A DNA stretch of 64,000 bases from Xestospongia muta. Lineage: Eukaryota; Porifera; Demospongiae; Haplosclerida; Petrosiidae. The notes under the pieces are model-generated. The model was not told the DNA's origin, did no database searches, and worked only from the letters and a program-made list of their open reading frames with translations. A program made the translations under genes and the position numbers. The first letter of the stretch is position 1, and each line of letters starts with the position of its first letter. Of the stretch, positions 11,801 through 23,495 are shown in pieces. The stretch spans positions 17,006,035 through 17,070,034 of the forward strand of contig OY848918.1 of NCBI GenBank assembly GCA_963693285.1. The letters are read 5' to 3'.

Positions 11801-14580
11801 TAACACCATTGTTTAGTCATATAGCATATTGTACATATAAATAACATGTTGATGTATAAGCATAAGAACTTTATAACAAAGAATCAAACATTGCTCCATA
11901 TCCCACATTTGTGTAAATCATAATGACAGTATTAATACTGATTAAATTAAAAGGTCTGGCAAACAAGGTAATTGATCTAATATTTACTGACTGATAAGCA
12001 CTAGGAAATCATGACTTTCTGTGAATTGTGTCTCAATATTAGTATCATAAAAACGAAATGACTAGCAAATCAATCACTATGAATTTGGCATGTATGGAGC
12101 CTAAGGACCTGATATATTTTAACACCTCTAGTTATAAGAGTTCGTCCACATCTTTGCAATGCATAAATCAATGTAAAAGGATGATGGTGAATTTATACGA
12201 TATCCTCACATTTATTAATTACAATCTTTGTAGGAACTTTGATTTATTGTTTATTAATAATTTCCATTTAAGCTCTTGCTGATTTTCTAGTTCCAGAGAG
12301 GCTTGTCCATACTTCATCACATGATTCAAGAGAACAACCCCATGACCAGTTAAAAGCTAAAGTTATTTTTTCATACACTGCTGTCCAAGATGATGAGATT
12401 ACCATCAAAGAAGGTGACATTGTTGAAGTCATCACCATGGAAACAGAACAAGATGGACGGTGGTTGGTAAGATATGGTATTCAAGAAGGATTGGCACCAA
12501 GCAATTATCTCTTACTCATACCATCAACATTATCATCTTCTCCTTCTAACATTAAAGGTATAATAAATTTATTTCGTTACTAACTCTAAACTGTTCAAAA
12601 TGTGATTTCAGTGGACTTTATATAGTTACCATATCAATTAGCTTTACTTAAGATTATTGTTTTTAGACAAATTTGCATGATATACATATAATAACTTGTT
12701 GATGCATAAACATAGAACCAGATATTCAATGTGAGGACATGAACTATATTCCATTTAGTTGATCTTAGTTTGTTCTTCTCTATACTGACGAATGAACAAC
12801 ATATCAGTGTCATTAATAATATCAATGCCTACTCTATAGTTAAATAAGGTAGCTATAATTATTAGTCATTTAAATTCTCTAGTTTCAGACAAGCCTATCC
12901 TTTTATCATTATCACTTGATTCATTTCTATTGTTACTTTAATTATAGATCAAACATCAGGTCATCAAATACAGTTGGTTCAAGTCCCTCCCGTTTTGGAT
13001 ACACATGGTATGAACAATGTTTACAAATGATATCTTGTATACATAATAACTCTATTAAGATGGTAATATAGACAACTGAGAGAATATTATTTTGAAACAA
13101 TGTATTATAATTACTATTATAAATATTACATTGATTTGAATTTTAAAATATAGACACTCAAGGACCTTATTCTAATACAAAATCTGAGATGATGAGTGGT
13201 GTTCCAATTACTTTAGGTATGTTGCTCTCTCTCCCTCTCTCTATGTATATATAAATTTATATGTTATATTGTTCTATCATTGTATTTTGTCAAAAAAATA
13301 TTACCTTTCAGTTTTAAATGACAGGTGATTTATTCACATGCTAAGACATAAGTGGAATATGTACTTGTGTTCTTTTAATAGTTATATACAATTGATAAAA
13401 TTCTTTATAATATTATTATTAAAGTACTTTGTGAAATTAAGCTCAATCATTAACTGCAGAGCTATGCAAAACTCTATTAGCAAAATTTTATAAATGTTTG
13501 GTAAAGCTTTTAACCAGCATGCTTATCAACCTTGAGTACTTTGTCTGTCCATATGAATCTTTGTTAACTGTTAACTATCTTGCTCATTTGTCACCATACA
13601 ATCTTAGGATGACAATGAATAGATTAGTTCAGAGAGATAACAAGAGACATTATGTATATAACTACTTGTTGTTAAATATTGTGTTCATCGGCAATCTGTC
13701 ATCAATTTATGTATATACGTACTATAATTGCAATTACAATTTCTCTATTTTTACTGCTAACAAACTAGTTTACATGTGTAATGTGTTTAAAAGGACATAT
13801 AGCAACGATGTCAATTAGTCTTAAATATTGTCACTGCTTAGTCTCGTTGCATAATATATAAACGACATATTGATAGATAAGCATTGGAACTGGAAGATCA
13901 ACTATTCTAGTACAAACACTTTTACAAAGGCAATATTTAATAATAATTAATATTCATTGACTTAATTTAGAGGCCTTCAATCAAGCCAACCAAACTGTTT
14001 CCTTAGTTTCCAGGAAAAAAATTATATTTCTGACATTAACATTGCACTATATTACATACTTCAATAACATTTTATTATTATTTTTCTTACTTTATAGCTT
14101 CAAAACCTGAAAAATATATATTACTAAGGTTACTTTTTCAATCAATGGCAAGTGGCAAGAGATTGGTGATCTACTGGGAGTAGATCCAGACACCATTGAT
14201 AGTTTGTCCACTTCCTCACTTTCAAATCAAGTTAAGATGTCAAAAATGTTACAAAGCTGGTTGGATAATGAACCAACTTCTGTTTCATGGGGCAATATTC
14301 TTGATATCATAGAGGGACCTCTTCAGAAGAAAGCTCTTGCCATTGAAACTCGTCAAAAACTTAAAATAAGTAAGCAGTTCACTTGACAGTAGCTAATGTA
14401 AACCATGAATTTAATGAAATTGGTCACTGTTACATGTTCATCCTTTCTTATGTTCGTACCACAAGTATAATGATTGTTGTTAATTAATTGTTATGAAGAA
14501 GTGTTCAAAACTTGTATATATTTTGTCATTATCTTGTTTCTGTCTTCACAGGTGAAGGGACTACACCTCCTACATCTTAA
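5794..14580 (+). CDS. Gene 1: ankyrin / Roc-COR-like GTPase / SH3 / Death protein, disrupted
   Basis: The exon model is 5794-5892, 8537-8635, 8962-9052, 9112-10949, 10996-11449, 11504-11566, 11655-11726, 12291-12557, 12948-13007, 13154-13216, 14098-14369 and 14552-14580. All introns are GT-AG and the phases agree. Domain order is three ankyrin-type repeats, a Roc-like GTPase with GPPAVGKTS and DSGGQPQF, a COR/winged-helix-like segment, a conserved 454-bp exon, short acidic or Ser-rich linkers, SH3, more linker and a Death-fold exon. Two lesions are present. TAA at 10809-10811 follows the conserved LCIVA. One base is missing in the Death exon (272 bp against 273 in gene 2). The summed exons are 3,407 bases, one short of a multiple of three. 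The 5' end is missing. The likely role, by analogy with DAPK-type ankyrin-Roc-COR-Death proteins, is signalling or scaffolding in cell-death or immune pathways; this is inference. Confidence 0.82.
5938..6706. mobile_element. Nonautonomous DNA transposon with about 38-bp inverted ends
   Basis: The left end reads CTCATGAGCGTCGGGAAGCG and continues with ACGCGAAGGAGCGTCAAA. The reverse complement of the right end (about 6664-6704) matches it with few changes. GC content at the ends is well above the surroundings. The sequence TGTTATTATT occurs just outside both ends and could be a target-site duplication, though the alignment is not clean. The interior has no complete transposase. Short open frames inside (for example a 63-codon minus-strand one at 6323-6514) are probably remnants. 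It lies in the intron between ankyrin exons 1 and 2 of gene 1. Confidence 0.8.
6710..8536. other. Intron of gene 1, noncoding
   Basis: No ankyrin exon was found in this long intron. A TA run lies at about 7687-7705. Positions about 7500-7740 are clearly similar to 17500-17720 downstream, marking shared ancestry of this intron and the region before the decayed Death exon at 18094. Confidence 0.6.
8537..8635 (+). CDS. Gene 1 ankyrin-repeat exon 2 (99 bp)
   Basis: A second 33-codon phase-0 ankyrin exon: DNNTPLMLACQEGY, then a leucine-rich helix and KGADKQLHNK. The acceptor is TTTCTAG and the donor GTTAGT. Confidence 0.88.
8962..9052 (+). CDS. Gene 1 ankyrin-like exon 3
   Basis: The exon reads NGDTALTIAKSRAHNF followed by a repeated IDQ helix. 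It is the first half of an ankyrin repeat that runs into the GTPase exon. It starts in phase 0 and ends after the first base of a codon. Genes 2 and 3 have an equivalent 67-bp exon. Confidence 0.8.
9112..10949 (+). CDS. Gene 1 Roc-like GTPase plus COR-like exon, with in-frame TAA
   Basis: One 1,838-bp exon. The P-loop GPPAVGKTS is at about 9183-9209. A switch-I-like STAIADQPIRA follows, then a Lys/Ser-rich insert of about 150 residues, then switch II DSGGQPQFADVSRAF at about 9860. In the place of the usual NKxD is IIGTYEDK. The C-terminal half (RWYVLES, LGMTEAQIKGAIAFFKSLSV, LVFTNPQYFLDALSN) resembles COR/winged-helix segments of ROCO proteins. The frame is closed by TAA at 10809-10811, but the family-conserved YYFIPTALSP and VVPQ motifs continue in the same frame to a normal GTAAGA donor. 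A protein stopped here would lose everything after COR. Confidence 0.85.
10996..11449 (+). CDS. Gene 1 conserved 454-bp exon
   Basis: Begins GVFPAAVVALLNRKEPP and is the same length as its counterparts in genes 2 and 3. Shared motifs include WMEIYWTGDPAEC, SCAEPLAYHPSALKC and a C-terminal TIQDLPPVEL. It probably completes the COR-C/linker part. I know no specific function for it. Followed by the small linker exons 11504-11566 and 11655-11726. Confidence 0.85.
12291..12557 (+). CDS. Gene 1 SH3-domain exon
   Basis: An 89-codon, phase 1-1 exon. After a linker VPERLVHTSSHDSREQPHDQ comes an SH3 domain: AKVIFSYTA (the ALYDY-type strand), DEITIKEGDIVEV, GRWLVRYG and LAPSNYLLLI, with the Trp and the P-S-N-Y of the proline-peptide groove intact. 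The corresponding linker in genes 2 and 3 (PHDQHG) continues without any SH3. It should bind proline-rich partners. Confidence 0.9.
12948..13216 (+). CDS. Gene 1 linker exons DQTS and SEMMSG (60 and 63 bp)
   Basis: Two symmetrical phase 1-1 exons, 12948-13007 and 13154-13216. They encode DQTSGHQIQLVQVPPVLDTHG and DTQG..SEMMSGVPITL. Both have close matches in gene 2 (37890-37949 and 37619-37681) and in the decayed copy at 2373-2634. Gene 3 keeps only the first. They are low-complexity spacers between folded domains. Confidence 0.8.
14098..14580 (+). CDS. Gene 1 Death-fold exon with 1-bp deletion, plus terminal exon
   Basis: Exon 14098-14369 starts SKPEKYILLRLLF and then loses frame. KWQEIGDLLGVDPDTIDSLS, MSKMLQSWLDNEPTSVSWG and the final helix are readable in the next frame. 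The exon is 272 bp where gene 2 has 273; the lost base is most simply in the T run at 14134-14138. The last exon 14552-14580 adds SEGTTPPTS and stop. The KW-E-G-LLG, SWLDN and W-N-I pattern is that of Death-domain modules. Without a base restored the exon ends at an early TAG, so this copy is not translatable as it stands. Confidence 0.8.
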
Positions 14581-16380
14581 AGAAATATAACTCTGACCTG
14601 AGGTAAATACATTATTTAAAAGTTGCTAGTGAAATTCTCTCTCCAATGAATAGAATGTTCCATGTAGTCCAACTTGGAACTAGTACATGTATTAGGTCTA
14701 AGTTGTATTTGTATGTAATGGACATGAACTGTAATATGAAGTAATTATATAGTCATATCATAATCACCTTTAATTGGTTAGCCTTTGGTACAACATTTCA
14801 GCTAGTTAATTGAATATGGCTCAGTCATATTTCATTTATTTTTGTAAATTATTTTTGATGAAGACAATAGTTACTGTTTTCAACTAACACGCTATAAAAA
14901 TTAATGTCTATTATTATACATATGCAGTAATATTCTCATCAATATAAAATCTATATAAAATAATAATGATAGTCAACTTACGCATACTTTGTCTATAATC
15001 TGTACTTTAACACGTTTCTGTCTTTCCTTTAGATGACAGATAATTCTACTTTCCTTAGCATCAGTAACATTATTAATGATTATTAGATATTCTTTACTAA
15101 AAACTTTTTGTGATAACATTAATTTTTCTATATACTTTGTTTTTGGTGTATTTTCACATTATTTTTTATTTAGCTATTTCACACTCTTTAAAAAGTAGTT
15201 TAAAATTGAGGATAGTAAATGATTCAATGAAACCATGATGTTAGCATTTTACAATAATTATTTCATCTGACAGAGTTTTTGACACGTATTCTAAAAGTGG
15301 ACAGAATCATAAGATAAAAAATTATCAATTACTTATAGTAAAACTGGAGTATGGTATACACATTCACTTCATTTTACATGTATTGTATAAATTGTGAGAC
15401 AAGTCGGTCAAGGAGACTTCCTGCTTTGACTGTAAATCTTTAAGTAGCATATCATACCACACTTTAACTTTCATCATTTATTAGAGTTTATAATAAAGCA
15501 ACTTGTTTGGACCTGATGAAATAGTTTACCTGTCTACTGTACTACAATGAGACACTCTATTCTGATTGTACTCTTCTATCAAACATATCATCTTTGAAGC
15601 ATATATTCGATTATTTGGTTAAGAAATTAATTTCATTGCAAGCTGATTCATTTGAGAAATGTAATTAACATTTTTTTCGAATATAGCACGTTAGTCCAAA
15701 CAGTAGTGAAGGACAAATAACATAACATTTAATAATGAAATAAGAGTATGATTGTAAGAAAACTGTTACTAATTGTTTTATGGACTTTAATGCTTTGCAT
15801 GATTTTGGAAATAGACCTGTTTGTAAAATTTATGGCCACAAAAAAGAAAGCAGTAAGTATGCAAGTTACTATAGTGACAAACATTTAATCAATCACACCA
15901 GTTCAGGTTGTCTTAGAGTGAGCTCTTAAGACTTGTTAGCTCAACTGTCTCAAAGATATTGACAATATCCTAACGTAGGAAAAATGAAATTATATGTTTC
16001 ATTCTCGTTATAATGAAGTTGATCCAACATATGGCTAAAAAATATGAAAACCCTACTAGCAGCAAAAAGAATCATAGCTGCAAAACACCAATCCAGCATA
16101 CCATCATCAAAGATGATCTTATAGCGCTTGTTAAATTTATCCAATTCTTTGGTATTTTATGTATATATATAAACGTGTCAGTATATATACTTAATAATTC
16201 AATTTTTGGAAAGAAGCAAATGTGGCATTTCTGATGAGCATTGCCACATTCTTTCTATAGATAAATATTTAACAATGACTACTACTTCGAAGATTACAAT
16301 TACTCTATGGAGTTTATTAACTTCTTACTATTTCTGATTTTATTTTAATTTACTGATAATTTAAAAATCAAGTAAAATAA
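14581..16380. other. 3' flank of gene 1, also present diverged at 18560-20470
   Basis: No gene was seen. Several blocks, such as the region around 15390-15610, align with 20020-20230 downstream. A piece of sequence containing the Death exon and its 3' flank was therefore duplicated in direct orientation and has diverged strongly. Confidence 0.6.
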
Positions 16381-16925
16381 TTCAAGTTGAAGTAGACACC
16401 TCAGAACACCACATCACACAGTGATATTTACAATACTGGGCAGTGGTATTGTTGAGGCTTCTAAAGAGACTATAGAAGGTGGAAGATGCATTAATGAAGA
16501 CATATCTCTTTGTAAGAGAAACTAAGCAGCATCCCACAGATCTAGATGAAGCATTACCTACTGATGTACAAGTCAAAACAGACACATATTGTACAATTAC
16601 TACACTTTGTTTAGTTATGGAATATGATACACTCTTTTGGAGAGGGATAGAGTGAGTGCTACTACTCTATTACAAAGAGAGAGTCCTCTGTATTCAGTTG
16701 TTGACATTTACTCCTAGTAGAATTGTAATGGTGAAAAGAGAATGCACTGGTATTAGGACCATTCTATAGGAATCACACCCACATCTAATGTTAAAAAAGT
16801 AAGCAATTTTCTCCTTTTCAATTGTATCTACTGCTCTCCCATCTAGTGTAACCTTGACAACAATAGTAATAGATTGACTAACCTTCTTATACTGCAATGT
16901 CAGCACATTCATCAACAACATCTAC
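16381..16925 (-). pseudogene. Decayed unidentified ORF region
   Basis: Two minus-strand open stretches, about 67 and 75 codons, in different frames contain protein-like text such as VTLDGRAVDTIEKEKIAYFF and, in a third frame, IPLPSIVNITV. They are separated by stops. I do not recognise the family. The composition suggests an old coding remnant and not random DNA, but confidence is low. Confidence 0.25.
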
Positions 16926-16929
16926 TGTA

Positions 16930-18093
16930 ATTATGGTATGACTGAATAGTTTGTGTTATTGTATCAGCTAAAGGAGAGACAAACCAAAGAACACAGTTAA
17001 TGAATCAAAGATCTACAAAACGGTTGAGTCTTACAATAAGACACCATTGAGTCTAGTCAGATAATCCCTACATATGAACTAATGGCAGTAACTCATCATA
17101 TAACTATATTGTTGCTAATTTTTTGGTATTATATTTTGTTGTTGTTGGAATAGTGTAATTGCAAGTTCAGAAAAGGGAACTGTGATTGTTACTGTATAGT
17201 TATCCCATCAGATTATGAGAAAAGCTCTGATCTTCAAGATAAAATCAAGTCACTTGCAGTCCTTAGAAAAAAACTTAAGTAACATGTTTTTTCATAATAT
17301 TTTAAAAGTTTGTGATTTAGACAGACACTTGTAACTATTTTAAAAAGATGTATGCATTCACACAGTGGTACATTAATGTGCTATTTAATTAGAATATTCG
17401 TAGAGAAATTGAGAATAGCATGTGTTTTAGTAGACAGATCTAGAGTAGACGAAACAAGATGTTTCCAATAATGTGCCGCCATAGATAATATAAAATAGTT
17501 ACAGTGCAATCTGTCTTCAGAATTGACTAACAGTTTTAAAGCAGGCCATGACATATATACTTATCTACATTTTCAGCAAAAATTCTCATGAAAACTATGT
17601 TTTACTGGTAGTTCCATCATTTTGCAATATCCTTTTAGCTTTCATATTAGTAGAATAAATTGAGATAGTGAGTCCTTAATGACTCCAGTTAGCATAGCAT
17701 TAATACCAGGACAATGACATACATATTTAATTTAATAAGCTAATTTGTTCATCGTTATAACCTAGAAACATTCTAACATTACTATCATCATAATAAATAT
17801 TGAAAGGTACATCACTGCTTTGTTAGGAGTTTTATTGGCTTTTTAGAGGAAACATTTCTCACTAGTTCCTTCTAATGTCACTGTATCACTTGCATATAAA
17901 AATGATATAGGGCTATATATTTTAAATATAATGTCTTTATGAAGCTTAATAAGTGTTATTATACATTGACTGTGACAAGACTGATCTATTTGTTTTTATT
18001 TTTTTAAAAAGTACAGTTTTATACCAGTTAATAACATTGTTCTACTATTTTTCATACTCAATCTAATTTTCACCTCTTATAATTTCTTTATAG
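16930..18093. other. Noncoding, partly paralogous to gene 1 intron
   Basis: Positions 17500-17720 match 7500-7740 in the ankyrin intron of gene 1. The rest shows nothing recognisable. Confidence 0.5.
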
Positions 18094-18570
18094 TTTTATT
18101 ACCTGAAAACTTCTATTACTGAAATTACTTTATACAATAACTGGCAAATACATGGCAATAGATTGGGGATCTATTAGGAATTGGATCTAGCACCAGTGAC
18201 AATTTATTCTCTTCCTTCATTTCAAACAACCTTAAGATGTCAAGAAATGCTAAAAAGCTGGTTGGATAATAAACCAACTATTGCTTCATGGGACAATATA
18301 CTTGATATCATAGAGGGATGTCTTTAAAAGAAAGCTTTTGCTGCTAAAATTCGTTGAAAACTCAAAATTAAGTGATCAGTTCAGTCAACAGCAGCTAATG
18401 CAAATATTGAAAAAAATCAGTCAATATTACTTGTTTGTTCTTTCTAATGTCATATTAAAATAAAGAAATTATAGTTAACAGTTGTGCGAAAGCATTTATT
18501 ACTGATTATTGCCAATCTGTTTTTGTCATAGGTGAAGAGACCCTAACTCTTCTTAAAACAATTAACTCTG
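18094..18570 (+). pseudogene. Decayed Death-fold exon and tail exon
   Basis: After a TTCTTTATAG acceptor the sequence parallels the gene 1 Death exon at 14098-14369, with the same order of TGGCAAATA, GATTGGGGATCTATTAGGA, the AAAAAGCTGGTTGGATAAT block and CTTGATATCATAGAGGGA. It carries several stops and indels. A second piece from 18532 matches the terminal exon of gene 1. An inverted, shorter copy lies at 30477-30674. Confidence 0.8.
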
Positions 18571-20592
18571 ACAAGAGGTATAAACATTAATTTCCATTGG
18601 AATTGTATATTCTGTCCAATAACTAGATAAGTGTAGTCCAACTGACAACTAACTACACACATTAAGTCTATACTATGTTTGTATATAAAGAACATGAGTT
18701 GTAACACAAACTATTTCGTACACATGATCAGAAAGTAAATGTCATGACTCAACCTTTGTCCTGACATTTAAGTTACTTATCTGATGTGACTTGGTAATAA
18801 TTACAAACATAAAAATGTTGTTGTAGCTTATTTAGATAAAGAAAATAGATACTGTTTTCACAAATATACTACAACAATTAATGTGCATTAGTAAATAGAT
18901 GCATTAATATTTCAATCAACATAAAATCTATATTATACACATGATACTTAACTTATATATATTATATATATAACCAATTATTATAAGATCTCTCTGTCTT
19001 ACTATTAGTTGATCGATAATTTTACTTTTCTTAGCATGAGTCACATTTTTCATGAATAATAGACATTCTTTTTGTAAACATTTTTTTAATAATAATTTAT
19101 TATTCTATGCACATTGTTTTTTTTATGAAACATCATCATATTTTTGTTTAGCTACTTCACTTATTTTTTTAAAAACATTATTTAAATTTAAGCTATTGAA
19201 TCATTCAATGAAGCAATGCTATTAGCATTACATGTAACATCAGTTAATGTAGTGAACAAAGAGATGTTGACATGCATTTTAAAAATGGACAGACATGCTT
19301 ACAAGTAATACATTACCCATTGCTTTCAGTTAACTGCAGTCATAGTGTATTCATCCTTTTTTATTTTAAATTATATTTTCTATGCTAAATTAAAGCTTTG
19401 TTTTTTCAGCAGAATGTGTGAGCTTTAAAAGTATCCTGTAGCTAGCTAGTTACCCATTCAAAACATCCTAAAAGAACTTTTTTTTCTAAATCTATGCAGT
19501 CTTTAAATCTGAGATTCAACAATATCATACATTGATATATGTATTTGTAATGTAATTATGAAGATAGCTATACAGTTATCAGTCTACTAATTTAGCTGTG
19601 CTAAGCATATTCAAAAACAATTCTTGTTGAGATCAAAAAAGCTTTACAAACAATAATAATTAATATATATCAGGAAAAAGATATATATAACATGAAGATT
19701 GGTTGACTCTATGAATGGATGTGTGCATAGTTGTTGAGTTATTTCATCTTTTACTTCATTGTATATAATGAATCTCACTTCATTCATATATAACTTATAC
19801 ATCATGTATAAGTGTAACATGAACCACCATGAAATATATTTATAATTGATTCATACTCATTTAAATCAATCAATTCCTCCACAATTTATTTACCCTATCT
19901 GTTTATTCATCAATGAATTCATCCATTATGTAAACATATGATCATACAACAATCATTGTACATCTCTATCATCCATTATTCAACTGATCCTTTTACATTT
20001 ACTAGTTAAATTGTTAGACAACTCAAGGTGTCTTTTCAGCTTTTTCTGTGGTTCTCTTTAAACAGCACATCATGTCACATTTTAACTTTCATGATCATCA
20101 TTTAGTAGAGATTAAAAAAGCGATTTGTTTGGTCATGTTAAAGTAGTTTTACATCTCTACTTTACTAGATACACTATTCTGGCTATCTTGTGAAGTGTTT
20201 TTCTATCAAACATATCAAATATGAAGCAAATAATAGATAAAGTATAGTTAATAAATTAATATCAGTGCAAGCTGATCCTCTTGATACACATTCAGTTCAA
20301 ACATTAGTGAAGGATCAATGATATTATGTTTATTAATGAAACAAGAGTATAATTTTAAGAAAGTTGTTAATAATTACTTGATGTACTTTAGTGCTTTACA
20401 TGACTATGGGAAATGGAAAACTTCATAGAATATATGGCAGCACAAAACACAGTAAGCAAGTTATTTGACTATATAACGTGATTAGTCAGACAGGTGTTTA
20501 TAGTTTAAAGCTCTTAAATTAGTAGTTGTGTTGTGGAATCATTTCAGGTGATCCAAATTTTTTATCAACACATGTATTTCATTTAAGTATAG

Positions 20593-20851
20593 AACTAATT
20601 GGGTTAAGCAGAGTGGTATCAAGTTTCAAGAAAGTCCATGTATCGTTCTTAGTGCAGACTGTGATGAATTAACATTTGGGCAAATATCTGATGTGTACAT
20701 TGTATCAAATGAAGTACTATTACAAGTACATTTTCTTCAAACTTTATTTTTCAGTGAACACAATCATGCATTTGAAGTCCAGAAAACTAAACAAATGTAC
20801 TTTGTTTGGTTTACTGACACACAAGATTTTCGTGTTTATGCAGTTTATTAG
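20593..20851 (+). pseudogene. C-terminal exon of a CACTA-like transposase
   Basis: An open exon after a TATAG acceptor, ending in TAG at 20849-20851. It contains TNWVKQSGIKFQ, ADCDELTFGQISDVYIVS, FLQTLFFSEHNHAFEV and FTDTQDFRVYAVY. The order F-G-I, F-x-EH-HAF and a terminal VY matches the C-terminus of metazoan EnSpm/CACTA-like transposases as I know them. The matching N-terminal and middle exons are absent here but present in the other palindrome arm (25928-27058, minus). Confidence 0.55.
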
Positions 20852-21206
20852 TTAATGAATATAGTACATGGACTATATTCATTAACTAATTCTGACACAT
20901 ATGAAACTTCTTTTTTATATTGTGCTTAAATATAATATACTTTAGTTGTTATTATTATACATTTTTAAAGACAATTCTCAACATCTAGCTGTAAGGCAAT
21001 GAACAGTAAATTACATAGCACTTTACTGATTGATAAAGTAGTGCTGTAATAAGATTACCAGGTGCTGACGTAACACCAAAGTGCTACAGTAGCATACAGG
21101 TACTAGTATAAGACCATACAGTTTGACACCATTGTGTTGTGTTAGCACCTCCAATTTTACAGTGTGTGAAATAGTAGAAGGGCATTAGTTCAATGTACTG
21201 ATATTA

Positions 21207-21410
21207 TTGTTGAGTCAATTAAATATTGATCCTATTGCCCTAGCCAGGAAACTGTACTCAAAAGAAGTTATTTCTGAGAATATTTACAAAAAGGTTAAGG
21301 ACAAGGAAACAAGAGAGACAATTTCAGATCATCTTGATAAGATTCTTGATGATCTAAAGGATCATGTCAAATACAATGCTAGCACCTTCACAACTTTTCT
21401 ATATATTTAA
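21207..21410 (+). CDS. CARD/Death-like module ORF, left copy
   Basis: An open stretch encoding IDPIALARKLYSKEVISENI, then a charged helix and ILDDLKDHVKYNASTFTTFL. The LARxLYSK..IS...Y start and the L-D-V--N...F--FL last helix are typical of CARD/DED-type six-helix modules in invertebrate immune-type genes. The inverted copy at 25623-25823 differs at only a few residues. No partner domain was found in frame, and a stop follows directly after the last helix. It may be an exon relic; no start is defined. Confidence 0.5.
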   Translation: MLSQLNIDPIALARKLYSKEVISENIYKKVKDKETRETISDHLDKILDDLKDHVKYNASTFTTFLYI

Positions 21411-21739
21411 GTGATGATAGTTTAAATTGACAGGACTTAGTTGACAAAAAATAAAGGTGTGATATATTATATTTTAATGATTATGAACTTTATTAATTAC
21501 TTGCACTTTTAGAATTGGCTAAATCAATTACTTAATTAAATTATTTAATTAAATTCTTAGAAATGTAATTATTTTATGATTGCATACATGTAATATACCT
21601 ATTTTAAACAGATCTCATATGCTGTTCTTTCTCTGTTGTATGTTAATCCTGTGCTGTTTGTAAATGATTGAGTGCTCATGAATATTTAATATTAAAATAC
21701 CATCTATTTATCTATTATTTTTTTTTTATTTTATCTAGT

Positions 21740-23040
21740 TAATTGGAGCCTCACCCAATCTAATTGCAAAGTGGGGAACCTCTTTGGCAGCAAGGGGTAA
21801 TTTTCAACAACATACACTTTGGTTTCTATCGAACTCTAGTTCCAATGACACACTTTCTCAGTATGAGTGATCCAGATACATTACATCAGATGATGGAGGA
21901 CATTGATATCAACTACAGTGATGATGATTTTGAAGGTACTGGTTACGTGATGATGACAATTGTTTTTGATAAAAACGATAGTACTACTTTTATTACATGC
22001 AACAGTTACTGCTACTGTGTCTGCTGTTTCTACCCTAAACTTCAACTTCTACTGCTACTTCTCCATTTCAAGTAAAACCAGGACAACAACTCATGAGCAG
22101 ACCTGTTGATTATTTCAATCAACTATGGATAAACACAATAAGTAATGTAATATTACATGAAAGCAAACCTTTATAGTCAGCATTATCTCAACTCTCCTGA
22201 TGAACATCTACAGCACCTTCCTATACCTTCAGTGCATAATTTTACTTAACGTCAATTTATCCTAGGAGAGATCTATAATTTTATAACATTAGTAATCATT
22301 ATAGGTGTCGTCAGTACACCATCTATACAAATTTATTGGTACACAAATTGGCCACATATCCATGACAGCTTTCACAAAGTCATGCCTATCTCAACATAGA
22401 TTTTTTTTTTATTAATTTCTTCATCTCTCATACAATGATAACTATACTTCCTTTGTACAAGTTGGATAAGATCACTTATTAAAAATTCAACCAATCACTG
22501 CTCACCTGATTAGTCAGTTCTACTCATCATATATACTGTTTGAACCAAGACTGTAGTAAAAGGAGGGGATATCAGTTCTATGGTTGACTATCTTTTCTTA
22601 GTACCTCCCAAAAAGCCACACAAAAGAGGGATGAAGGTTTGAGTACTTAACTGATGCCAAAAGTGGCTACATGTGGAACTGGGACATCTACACTGGAAAA
22701 TATGAGTATTGAAAAAAAGATTTACCACTGTCAACTCATTTTGTTCTTTACCTGGCTGCTGACTTCAAAGAAAGGGATATAACTACACAGGTCCATACTT
22801 GTGTAGATGGCTATATGAAACTGGTTCAGGAATCTATGGTACAGTCAAGCTAAGCAGAAAAGGAATACCTATTTATTCCACAAGAGAAAAAAAAGGAAAC
22901 TACAACATAGCATCCTGTATGCATACTTGGAGTTTAGTGGACTACCATTGATGATGAATCTATAGTTGAGTTTCAAAACATACCAGTACTTCCTGAGCAG
23001 TAATGGAGAGCATCCAGAACCGAGCAATCAAGGTGGAAAG
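21740..23040 (+). pseudogene. piggyBac-type transposase relic, left copy
   Basis: Broken frames give the recognisable order of a piggyBac (DDE_Tnp_1_7) transposase. There is an acidic N-terminal piece (MMEDIDINYSDDDFEG), then SRPVDYFNQLWINTISNVI at about 22095, EIYNFITLVIIIGVVSTPSI and YWYTNWPHI at about 22265-22360, then KPHKRGMKV, TDAKSGYMWNWDIYTGKY at about 22615-22710, and SGIYGTVKLSRKGIPIYSTR at about 22825. Many stops and frameshifts separate them, so it is inactive. The mirror copy is at 23960-25300. Confidence 0.75.
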
Positions 23041-23085
23041 TAAGTTACATATTTCCTCACTTTTAAAATGGTAGAAATGAGAAAT

Positions 23086-23117
<32 letters not shown>

Positions 23118-23495
23118 TACAAAGTCATGGATAGAATAACACAAGAAATCTCATGACCCAAACAATTATAACACACAGTTTACCAGAATGAAATCATTAC
23201 CTCTACATATAATAATACTAGTAAAACAATGATCAGACTTTACCTTATACAGAAAATAGACAATTTTGTCCTTGTAAACCACATACAAGTTATAATACAG
23301 ATTAAAATGATGTCTTCCATTTAGGATGACTCTAATTATGAAAGAGAGAGAGAGAAAGAGAGAGAGAGAAAATACAAAGTCATGGATAGAATAACACAAG
23401 AAAATCTAATGACCCAAACAATTATAACACACTTTTTACAAGAATGAATCATTACCTCTACATATAATAATACTACTAAAACAATGATCAGACAA
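23086..23495. repeat. GA microsatellites with an internal direct duplication
   Basis: GA-rich runs at about 23088-23115 and 23340-23372 are each followed by the same roughly 130 bp beginning AATACAAAGTCATGGATAG. The second copy runs into the N gap. The reverse of the same block appears at 23700-23935, with a long CT run at 23861-23916. Confidence 0.85.

Noticed and set aside
13498..13818. 106-codon open frame after the linker exons of gene 1
   Set aside because: It lies wholly in the intron before the Death exon. The same intron in gene 2 and at about 2880 does not keep the frame.
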